A stretch of DNA of 64,000 nucleotides from Verrucomicrobia bacterium IMCC26134 (GTDB lineage: Bacteria; Verrucomicrobiota; Verrucomicrobiia; Opitutales; Opitutaceae), in NCBI GenBank assembly GCA_000972765.1, contig CP011265.1:1116001-1180000 (forward strand), in the 5' to 3' direction. Shown piece by piece: positions 52,567 to 60,262 of the stretch. The position numbers and the translations under genes are program-made. The notes below the pieces were generated by a model. That model ran no database searches, was not told the DNA's origin, and saw nothing but the letters and a program-made list of their open reading frames with translations. How positions within the stretch are numbered: the stretch's first letter is position 1; each line of letters begins with the position of its first letter.

Positions 52567-55395
52567 TTAATTGACGGGAGCCTGATGATAGAAGTCGAGG
52601 AGGTCGCGACCGTGTTGGCGGAACTCCAGCGCGAGCAGGGGTAAGACGTAGCGGCCCGGGTCGGGATTGGTGGAGTGCTCCGCGGCGGCGAAGAGGAGTT
52701 TATCGGATGCGGCGGAGCGCTGACGAAGGCGAAGGAAACGGCTCGCGAAGTAGAACAAGTCCGGAGCGTAGCGATCGAGGGGGGCGCGGGTGAGACCTTG
52801 GTCACGGATGATCTGGTCAATGCGGGCGGTGAAGTCCGCGTCGGAAAGAGGGGTATCGAAATCGGCGATAAAAACGGAGGCGAGGCGATGGTTGGCTACG
52901 CGGGTGACGTCTTTGGCGCGATTTTTGGCGAACTCGGCGGGCAGGCGTGCGAATAGTTCGCGGGCTTTGGCGGCGTCGCCGGATTCGAGGGTGACGAGGC
53001 CCGCCAGCATCAGACTGTAATTGTCGCCGGTGTGGTCGTAGTTCGCGAGGTGAAGGTCGCGGGCTTCCGTGGCGAGGCCGAGCAGTTCGAAGTTGCGCGG
53101 ACGGTCGTTGCGGTGGGGGGCGTCGGCGCGGAGAGCGGTGATCAGGGACTCGCGTTCGCCGTAGCCGGCGAGGGCGTGCCAGGCGATGCGGTCGGTGAGT
53201 TTATCGCCGTAGCGTTCGACGTTGCGCTCGATCCAGAGGCGGGCGCGGACGTGGTTTCCGGCGACGGCCTGGGCAAAGGCGGCGGAATCCATGGCCCAAG
53301 CGGCCCAGCTCTCCCCCGCGCTTTCGGCGTGAGGAAGGGCGAGGGCGGGGCGATGGGTGGCGACGTAGCGGTTGGCGATCTTTTGGGAGTTGCGGGCGTG
53401 GGAGAGGCCTGCGTCGGGCAGCTTGTTGAACGCGAGACGGGTGGCGAGCCAGGAGGGCTCGTCGCCAACCTTCAGGTAGGCGTCCGCGAGGTCGTTGTAG
53501 ACAGTGGATTCGTCGAGGTTTCGGCTGGCGAGCACGAGGTAGGGAATGGCTTCACGCGCGCGTTCCGAGGCGAGGAGGCGTTCCCCGGCGGCGGCGGCGA
53601 TGAGCGGGTGGTCGGGCTGGAGTTTTTGCGCGGTCGCGAGGCGTTCCTGCCAGTCTTTTTGGTAGCGAATAGCGTCCGCGTTGAGGGAGGGATTGGCCGG
53701 GCTGATGGCGAGTTGTTCGAGGGAGGCGCGGCGGCGGGAAGTGAAGCCGGAATTCAGGAAAAGACGGCCTAGCGAGTGCATGTCGTTGTTGCTTTGATAC
53801 CACAAAAGCCCGCGAGCCTGGGCGGTGGTGAGCCCGGCGAAGGAGTTGTTGGCGTGCTCCGCCCAATTCACGTAAGACGTCATGCCTTCGACCACGTCGC
53901 CGATGCGCACAAGGTTGAAGGCGGCGGGGCGATCGACAGGGCTGTCGTCGTTGTGCAAAAGGGTGTTGATCGCCGGTGCGTAGGGATGTCCGGCGAACGC
54001 GGGCGCAAAGCTGGTGACTTCGTCCTTAGTGGAGACGCTCCACATGGCCACCATGAAGTGGAGGCGATTCATGGTGAAAGCGAACTGGGTGTCCCACAGG
54101 ATACGGCCGAGCGTGCCCCAGGAAGGATACGCGCCATCGGACAGGGCCTGGCTGGCGAGAGCGAAGGTCCGGATCGTAGCGGCATCCGCGCCCTTGGTGG
54201 CGAGGGCGCGCAAGTTCGGAGGCAGGCTGGGGAGGGATCCGACCTCTTGCGCTAGCCAGTCCGGCGCGAGGGTCAGGCCCTGCGCAGTGGAGTCGTGCAG
54301 GCCGCCGACGCCGAACACTTGGTTGGCCGCGTAGAGCGGGCGCGGGTTGTGCGGGATGAGCGGGGCGAACTCCTCCAGGTAACGTTGGTAGAGATTGGGA
54401 GTGCGCTGGTTTTCGACGCTGATCAGGACGAGCCACGCGGCGAGGGGGCTCAACGGACCGCGGGCGCGAGCATAGCCGGTCAGGCGGTCGGTCTGGTAGC
54501 GGACGGACGCATCTAGTAACGGGTGCCAGGCGGGGGCCTTCCCGCGCTCGGCAAGAGCGTCTAGATCGCGCAGGGCGGCGGCGTGGTAGCCACCGAGGGC
54601 GTAAACCCAGGCGTGGGTTTCCAAGGTGAGGGCGTTGCCGGGGTAACGAAGGCGAAGGAGTTCGCAGTAGAGCAGGGCGCGGGCGGTGCAGGTGCTGGAA
54701 AGTGCGGACCACTGGTGACGGGTCGATTCGGCGAGCAGGGTGTAGGCGCGCGCGAGTCCGGCAAGGGCCTCCGGTGCGGGGGCGGTGCGCGCCGCGCCGT
54801 GCCAATGACGCAGAAGGGCGAAGCAGTTGACCGGATCGGGATGGGCCTCGAGCCAACGGAGGCGATCGGCGGGAACATTGCCGGAGGCGGTGGCGTGCTC
54901 GAAGGCAGGCGCGGCGGGAAGGGCGGTGCGCAACCAAGCGGCGATCGGTCCGGAGAGCAGGGGGGCGAGGGACCGGGCCAGCGCTTCGGGGCGCTCGTGC
55001 GGGGCGCCAGTGGCATCGAGGTGCAACTCCAGCGGCGTGACGGTGGAGGCCGGATCGTCGACGGCGAGTGTGAGTGTGACGAAGTTGTTCTCCCACGGGG
55101 CGTTGAGCCTCAGGCGGGGGAGGGTGGGGCTTGAGTCCGTCCGATAGGCGTCAAAAACCTCGTCACCGGGGGTCTGTCCGGTCTCGTGCAAGGCGGCGAG
55201 GACGACGGCCTGGCGCGCGAGTTCACGCAGGACGAAGGCCTGGTCGCCGAGCACCTTTTTCGGGGCCTGGGTCGTGGTGGCGGTCAGCCAGAAGTCGGGC
55301 GCGGCCGGCAGGGAAAGCGAGGCCAGGAAGGCAGCGCAGCAGCCGAGAGATTTGAGCAAGCTCGGCAGGCTGCGGCCGGTCAGGGGTAGGATCAT
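52567..55395 (-). CDS. Exported 942-residue helical-repeat protein in the pectin locus, unknown function
   Basis: An exported protein (signal peptide LLKSLGCCAAFLASLSLPAAP, ending near residue 33). Most of it is alpha-helical. Scattered TPR-like pairs are visible, for example in ALLYCELLRLRYPGNAL and the Ala-rich run around residues 660-740 (AIPYLVLASRN, DLADAYLKVG). No catalytic motif, lipobox or membrane helix was found. It lies 5 bp upstream of the PL22 lyase and 15 bp downstream of the second SGNH esterase, so it is almost surely co-transcribed with carbohydrate-active enzymes. A scaffold, binding or secretion-assisting role is possible, but I do not recognise the family. Confidence 0.75.
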   Translation of the reverse strand: MILPLTGRSLPSLLKSLGCCAAFLASLSLPAAPDFWLTATTTQAPKKVLGDQAFVLRELARQAVVLAALHETGQTPGDEVFDAYRTDSSPTLPRLRLNAPWENNFVTLTLAVDDPASTVTPLELHLDATGAPHERPEALARSLAPLLSGPIAAWLRTALPAAPAFEHATASGNVPADRLRWLEAHPDPVNCFALLRHWHGAARTAPAPEALAGLARAYTLLAESTRHQWSALSSTCTARALLYCELLRLRYPGNALTLETHAWVYALGGYHAAALRDLDALAERGKAPAWHPLLDASVRYQTDRLTGYARARGPLSPLAAWLVLISVENQRTPNLYQRYLEEFAPLIPHNPRPLYAANQVFGVGGLHDSTAQGLTLAPDWLAQEVGSLPSLPPNLRALATKGADAATIRTFALASQALSDGAYPSWGTLGRILWDTQFAFTMNRLHFMVAMWSVSTKDEVTSFAPAFAGHPYAPAINTLLHNDDSPVDRPAAFNLVRIGDVVEGMTSYVNWAEHANNSFAGLTTAQARGLLWYQSNNDMHSLGRLFLNSGFTSRRRASLEQLAISPANPSLNADAIRYQKDWQERLATAQKLQPDHPLIAAAAGERLLASERAREAIPYLVLASRNLDESTVYNDLADAYLKVGDEPSWLATRLAFNKLPDAGLSHARNSQKIANRYVATHRPALALPHAESAGESWAAWAMDSAAFAQAVAGNHVRARLWIERNVERYGDKLTDRIAWHALAGYGERESLITALRADAPHRNDRPRNFELLGLATEARDLHLANYDHTGDNYSLMLAGLVTLESGDAAKARELFARLPAEFAKNRAKDVTRVANHRLASVFIADFDTPLSDADFTARIDQIIRDQGLTRAPLDRYAPDLFYFASRFLRLRQRSAASDKLLFAAAEHSTNPDPGRYVLPLLALEFRQHGRDLLDFYHQAPVN

Positions 55396-55410
55396 GTGGG
55401 CGGCGCGGGA

Positions 55411-56325
55411 TCAGGGCTGGAAGGCCTCGATGGCTTTGCCCTCTTTGGAGAGGAAAGGGGCGAGCGGGTTTTTGTCGCCGAGGCCGTTGAGGCCGGAGAC
55501 GACGGCACGGGCGTTGAACTGGGCGCCGGCCACCGATGTGTGCGTGCCCTTGTCGGCGAAAAGCGGATCGACTGCGGCGGCGCCGAGCGTTTCGTAGCCG
55601 CGGGCGATGATCTCGTTGAGGTCGATGAAAAGGGCGTGCTCCTGCCCGGCGGCCTGGCGGGCCCAGAGCCCGTAGCTGCCGGAGGCGCGGTTGACCTTGC
55701 CCTCGGGCGACCAGCTCTTGCGCGGGATGGGCGAGCAGACGATGGAGCCGACGCCCTTGGCTTTGGCGTCGGTGATGTATTGGCGCATATACCAGCCGAA
55801 GCTGTGAACCGTCTCGGACTTCTCGGTGAGGATGTTTTTCGCAACGAAAACGGACTCGTCGCCGTTGCCCTTGATGGTGCCGCGGGCGCGGGTGGACTTG
55901 GTGACGGGCGGATCCTCGTTGATGGGGCTGGCATCGTTGTGGCCGAACTGCATCAGCACGAAGTCGCCGGAACGGAGCTCGCCAACGATGCCCGTCCAGC
56001 GGCCCTCGGTGATGAACGTGCGGGAGCTGCGGCCGCCGATAGCGCGGTTGACGACGTTGATTTTTTTGGTGTCGAAAAACGGTGCGATTTCATCACCCCA
56101 ACCGCGCTGGCCGGGGGTGCCCACCTTGACGGTGGAGTCGCCGATGATCCAGAGGGTGGGGAGCTCGGCTTTCGTTTTTGTCTGAAGGCCGGCCTTGGCG
56201 GCGTCCTCGACGGGACGGTCGTCAGATGCGGGGCCGGTGGCGGGAGCGGCGCAGGCGCCGAGTAAAAAGGTCGCGAAGCCGACGAAAGAGAGCGCGAGGC
56301 GTCTGATCACACAGGGGGAAGACAT
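55411..56325 (-). CDS. SGNH hydrolase, probable rhamnogalacturonan acetylesterase (paralogue 2, lipoprotein)
   Basis: A 304-residue paralogue of the esterase at 50335-51171, sharing WIIGDSTVK, NVVNRAIGGRSSRTF, FGHND and DKGTHTSVAG. Unlike paralogue 1 it has a lipobox (FLLGAC, cysteine at about residue 25), so it is likely anchored in the outer membrane. It carries an insertion after FGHND (ASPINEDPPVTKS) not present in paralogue 1. Family enzymes deacetylate rhamnogalacturonan. Confidence 0.82.
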   Translation of the reverse strand: MSSPCVIRRLALSFVGFATFLLGACAAPATGPASDDRPVEDAAKAGLQTKTKAELPTLWIIGDSTVKVGTPGQRGWGDEIAPFFDTKKINVVNRAIGGRSSRTFITEGRWTGIVGELRSGDFVLMQFGHNDASPINEDPPVTKSTRARGTIKGNGDESVFVAKNILTEKSETVHSFGWYMRQYITDAKAKGVGSIVCSPIPRKSWSPEGKVNRASGSYGLWARQAAGQEHALFIDLNEIIARGYETLGAAAVDPLFADKGTHTSVAGAQFNARAVVSGLNGLGDKNPLAPFLSKEGKAIEAFQP

Positions 56326-56421
56326 AGGGGAGCTGTGAGCTTACTCCAGTCTCGCCGCAACCGGAGTGTGGCGTGTTCAGACAGTAAGAACCCCGTGGCG
56401 CTGCGTCCTCCGCGGGCTTGC

Positions 56422-57423
56422 TTAGCGGCGGGTGCGGAAGCGGTCGAAGAGCACGGCGCTCAGGAGAATGGCTCCGCGCACGATGTATTGGTAAAACGAG
56501 TCGATGCTCAAGAGATTCATCGCGTTTTCGACGATGCCCATGATGAAGACGCCGGCGATGACGTAGCTCATGCGACCGACGCCGCCAGTGAGCGAGACGC
56601 CGCCGAGCACGCAGGCCGAGATGATGGAGAGCTCGATGCCTTGGGCGGTCTTGGGATCGCCGATACCCATGCGTGAGGCGAGCAGCACGCCGGCCAGGGC
56701 GGCGATCGCGCCTTGCAGGACGAAGATGGTGATCTTTACCCGGTCGACCGGGATGCCGGCGAGACGGGCGGCCTCCTCATTGCCGCCGATGGCTAGGGTG
56801 TTGCGGCCGAAGATGGTGCGGTTGAGCAGGAATCCGAAGAGGAAAAACAGTGCGAAGCAGATCCACACGGGCGCGGTGATTTGGAACAAGACGCCGCCGC
56901 GCTCGTTGTGGAAGACAGGGAATGCGGCGTTGGCGAGATTGAGGACGGCGTCGTTGGCGATGCCGATGGATTTGCCGTCGGCGAACACGAAGGCCACGCC
57001 CTTGACCATCATCATGGTGGAGAGCGTGGTGATGAGCGGGTTGATTTTGCACTTGGCCACGACCACGCCGTTGATCAGGCCGACGAAGGCGCCGAAGCCG
57101 AGGGCGGCGCTGATCGCGAGCACGAGGTTGCCGGTGTCCTTTAGCACGAGGGCGCAGAGCACTCCGCCGGCGGGGATGAGGGTGCCGACGGAGAGATCGA
57201 AGTTACCCGAGGCTAGGCAGAAGAGCATCGTGGTGGCGACGATACCGACGGTCGAAACCTGCAGGAGCACGCTCTCGGCGTTGTTGGGCGAGGCGAAGTT
57301 CGGCACCGTGAACGAGCAGACGATCACCAGCAAGGCGAGGATCAGCAGCATGCCGGCGCGATCAAGGAGGGCGGCGGCACCGCCGGATTTGAGCGGGGAG
57401 ACGGAGGAGGAGCTGGCGGTCAT
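56422..57423 (-). CDS. araH: L-arabinose ABC transporter permease
   Basis: A 333-residue RbsC/AraH-type inner-membrane permease with about nine hydrophobic segments. Characteristic: SGNFDLSVGTLIPAGG, TTLSTMMMVKG and LAGVLLASRMGIGDPKTAQG, with GGVSLTGGVGRM near the end. AraH moves L-arabinose across the inner membrane with AraG and AraF. It is the last of the araFGH genes and lies 96 bp upstream of the lipoprotein esterase. The family also includes ribose, xylose and rhamnose permeases, so specificity rests on the AraF and AraG similarity. Confidence 0.88.
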   Translation of the reverse strand: MTASSSSVSPLKSGGAAALLDRAGMLLILALLVIVCSFTVPNFASPNNAESVLLQVSTVGIVATTMLFCLASGNFDLSVGTLIPAGGVLCALVLKDTGNLVLAISAALGFGAFVGLINGVVVAKCKINPLITTLSTMMMVKGVAFVFADGKSIGIANDAVLNLANAAFPVFHNERGGVLFQITAPVWICFALFFLFGFLLNRTIFGRNTLAIGGNEEAARLAGIPVDRVKITIFVLQGAIAALAGVLLASRMGIGDPKTAQGIELSIISACVLGGVSLTGGVGRMSYVIAGVFIMGIVENAMNLLSIDSFYQYIVRGAILLSAVLFDRFRTRR

Positions 57424-57613
57424 GAGGGAAGTGCGAAATTTGGAAACGCGGAAAATTTGAAATTTGGAAATGCGGAAAAACGGAATTCAGGAAATGCGGA
57501 GATTGGGAAGGGCGGAAAATGAACGACGGAACTCTTTGCGGGGGCGGCTCAATTCTTAATTCATCATTCCTAAATCTTGGTTTTTAATTCCCGACGCGGA
57601 ACGCGCGGAAGGG
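57424..57613. other. Intergenic region with purine-rich low-complexity patches
   Basis: The araG-araH gap. About 57430-57525 is a degenerate run of GGAAA/GCGGAAA-type units, similar to the patch at 4930-4985. About 57550-57590 is AT-rich with repeated taattc/ttaattc words. Neither part codes for protein, and no terminator was found. Confidence 0.55.
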
Positions 57614-59128
57614 TCAGGCGGCGGCGGTGTCGATCGGCAGGGCGGCGGCGAGAACGCGTTCGGGAGCGGCGTCGGCGCGGGAAAACTCGGCCGCGAGCCG
57701 GCCCTGGCGCATCACGAGCACGCGGTCGGCGAGGCCGAGCACCTCGGGAAGGTCGCTCGAGACGACGAGCACGGCCATGCCCTCGGCGGCGAGTTTGAAC
57801 ATGAGCTTGTAGATCTCGCTTTTGGCGCCGACGTCGATGCCGCGCGTGGGCTCGTCGAGCATAAGAACATTCACGTCCTCGGACAGCCAGCGGCCAAGGA
57901 TCACCTTCTGTTGGTTGCCGCCGGAGAGGTGCTTGATCAGTTGATCGAGCGAGGGGGTCTTGACCGCGAGGGCGGTGGTTTGAGCCCGGGCGTTTTCCCG
58001 TTCCCAGCGATCGTCGATGACTCCGCCCAGGCTCACGTGGCGGCGGCGGGCGGAGAGATTGCAGTTCTCCATCACAGAGCGGATCGGGACGATTCCTTCC
58101 TTCTTGCGGTCCTCGGTGCAATACACGACGCCGGCCCGAATGGCGTCGGCCGGGCTTCGCACCGTTACGGGCGCATCGTGGACCCGGATCGAGCCCGCTG
58201 TCGCGGGGGTGGCGCCGAAGAGAAGCTTGAGCAACTCGGTGCGGCCCGCGCCGACCAGCCCGAAGAGGCCGAGGATCTCGCCGCGGGCGATGGAGAACGA
58301 GGCCGGGGCGAGCACGCCGGGGCCGGTTAATCCCGAGACCTGGAGGGCGACGGAGCCGTGGGAACGAGGTTGGTAGCCGTAAACGTCGGCGATGTCGCGG
58401 CCGACCATGTCCTTCACCAACACGTCCGGCGTGATGGTTTGGAGGGAGGGGTGGGTCCGCACGTGGGCGCCGTCGCGCAGGACGGTGCAGGCGTCGCAGA
58501 GGCGGAAAACCTCTTCCATGCGATGAGTCACGTAGAGGATGGCGCAGCCCTCGCGGCGCAGATCGCGGATGACGGTGAAGAGCTTTTCGATTTCGCGGGC
58601 GGAGAGCGAGCTGGTGGGCTCGTCGAACGCGATGACCTTGGCTCCGCGGGTGAGGGCCTTGGCGATCTCGACCATCTGGCGCTGGCCGATGGGCAGCCGG
58701 GCGAGCTTGGTGGCGGGATCGATATCCTCGCCCAGGCGGCGGAGCTGGATCGCGGCGAGTTCGTTGAGGCGCGTCCGGTCAACGATGCCGCCGTGTTGAG
58801 GGAGGTGGCCGAGGTAGATGTTTTCCGCCACGGTCATCTCCGGCACCAGATGAAGCTCCTGGTAAATCACGGCTACGCCGGCGGCCATCGCGGCGGAGGT
58901 GGAGGCAAAGACGTGCTCGATTCCGCCGATGCGCAGGCAGCCGGTGGTCGGCTGGTGCGCGCCGCTGAGGGCTTTGAGGAGGGTGGATTTGCCCGCGCCG
59001 TTCTCGCCCATCAGGGCGTGGACGGTGCCCTCCTCCACGCCGAAGCTGACGCCGCGCAGCGCCTTCACGCCCGGATAGGTTTTCGTGATGTCGTCGAAGA
59101 CGAGGTAGGGCTGGGCGGCGGTGCTCAC
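57614..59128 (-). CDS. araG: L-arabinose ABC transporter ATP-binding protein
   Basis: A 504-residue tandem ATPase, the same length as E. coli AraG, from a GTG start. The first domain has Walker [10 protein letters not shown] (about 39-47), the segment [21 protein letters not shown], the signature PIGQRQMVE and the Walker B AFDEPTSS. The second domain has a degenerate Walker A (GLVGAGRTE), the signature LSGGNQQK and [17 protein letters not shown]. The sequence follows E. coli AraG closely, including [15 protein letters not shown]. It energises arabinose import with AraH and AraF. Confidence 0.9.
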   Translation of the reverse strand: MSTAAQPYLVFDDITKTYPGVKALRGVSFGVEEGTVHALMGENGAGKSTLLKALSGAHQPTTGCLRIGGIEHVFASTSAAMAAGVAVIYQELHLVPEMTVAENIYLGHLPQHGGIVDRTRLNELAAIQLRRLGEDIDPATKLARLPIGQRQMVEIAKALTRGAKVIAFDEPTSSLSAREIEKLFTVIRDLRREGCAILYVTHRMEEVFRLCDACTVLRDGAHVRTHPSLQTITPDVLVKDMVGRDIADVYGYQPRSHGSVALQVSGLTGPGVLAPASFSIARGEILGLFGLVGAGRTELLKLLFGATPATAGSIRVHDAPVTVRSPADAIRAGVVYCTEDRKKEGIVPIRSVMENCNLSARRRHVSLGGVIDDRWERENARAQTTALAVKTPSLDQLIKHLSGGNQQKVILGRWLSEDVNVLMLDEPTRGIDVGAKSEIYKLMFKLAAEGMAVLVVSSDLPEVLGLADRVLVMRQGRLAAEFSRADAAPERVLAAALPIDTAAA

Positions 59129-59188
59129 GGTGAAGCGGGAAACGGGAGGGAGGGGCGGGCGAGAGTCGAGGCGGCGGCGACTATAACC

Positions 59189-60199
59189 TTAGTTGATCCC
59201 TTCCTTCTTGAGGATCTCCTCGAAGTTCTCGCGGGTGATCAGGATGCCCTCGGAGCGGGTGTCGAGGGGCGGCTGGGTGCCGTCCTTGATCCACTTATAG
59301 AGCATCTCGGCGGAGGCGAAGCCTTCCTGCGGGGCGGAGGCGAGCATGGAGCCGAAGAACGGCGTGGGCTTGGGCTTGCGCAGTTCGTCGATGCAGTCGG
59401 TGCCGTTGATGCCGACGCCGATGGCGGTCTCGGCGGTGAAGCCCCGGCCCTCGACCGCGCGCACGGCGCCGAGCACGGCGCTGTCGTTCATGCCGAGGAT
59501 GAGCCAGTGCTTGACGTCGGGGTGCTGGGTGAGGAGCACGCTGACGGCGTCGAAGCTGCCGGGGATGTCGGTGGTCTTTTGCGGCGCTTTGAAGATGCGG
59601 TCGGCGGGGAAGCCGGCGGCCTTGAGGGCGGCGATGGAGCTGTCGGTGCGCTCGCGGGCGGTATCGAGTTCCTCAAAGGTCACCGCGCAGACCGCAGTGT
59701 CCTCTGCGGACCAGCCGCGCTTCTTGAACTCGGCGGCGAGCGTGTCGCCCTGCTTGGCGCCGATGCGGCTGGCGGACATGCCGACATAGGGCACCTCGGT
59801 CATGAACTTGCCGTCCTTCACAAATTGGTCGTCCACGATCACCACTTTAAGGCCTTTTTCGGTGGCGCGTCGCATGATCTGCGGCCCTAGGCGGACGTCG
59901 GGGGTGCAGATCACGAAGCCGCTGGCGCCGGCGACTGCGAGATTGTCGATCGCGGACATGGTTTTCTCTCCGTCCTGCACGCCGAGTTTCATGACCTCGA
60001 AGCCGTATTGGGCGGCGGCCTTGTCGGCGCCCTTCCATTCATACTGGAACCAGGGCTCCTCCGGCTGTTTGACGAGGAAGCCGATTTTGATTTTGGCGGC
60101 GGCGGGCTCGGTGCCGGCGGAGGGAGAGGCGGACTTGGAGCAGCCGCTGGCGAGGGCAAGGCCGAGCAGGGATAATACGAGCAGGGGGATCGATTTCAT
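59189..60199 (-). CDS. araF: L-arabinose-binding periplasmic protein
   Basis: A 336-residue substrate-binding protein with a lipoprotein-type signal peptide (LALASGCSK, Cys20), so it is probably lipid-anchored, unlike E. coli AraF. The mature part follows AraF closely: IGFLVKQPEEPWFQYEWKGA, FVICTPDVRLG, VVIVDDQFV, FEELDTARERT, HPDVKHWLILGMNDSAVLG and GINGTDCIDELRK. It delivers L-arabinose to AraGH. Together with the rhamnosidase upstream this points to use of arabinan- or arabinogalactan-decorated rhamnogalacturonan. Confidence 0.9.
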   Translation of the reverse strand: MKSIPLLVLSLLGLALASGCSKSASPSAGTEPAAAKIKIGFLVKQPEEPWFQYEWKGADKAAAQYGFEVMKLGVQDGEKTMSAIDNLAVAGASGFVICTPDVRLGPQIMRRATEKGLKVVIVDDQFVKDGKFMTEVPYVGMSASRIGAKQGDTLAAEFKKRGWSAEDTAVCAVTFEELDTARERTDSSIAALKAAGFPADRIFKAPQKTTDIPGSFDAVSVLLTQHPDVKHWLILGMNDSAVLGAVRAVEGRGFTAETAIGVGINGTDCIDELRKPKPTPFFGSMLASAPQEGFASAEMLYKWIKDGTQPPLDTRSEGILITRENFEEILKKEGIN

Positions 60200-60262
60200 G
60201 GTTTCAGGGTTGGGTAGGGTGGTGGAGATTGGTTTGTTGGCGGTTGATAGGAAAGCGCGATG

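Noticed and set aside
58358-59890. Plus-strand 510-codon frame spanning araG and araF
   Set aside because: It crosses two strong genes and the gap between them, and its translation lacks any domain.
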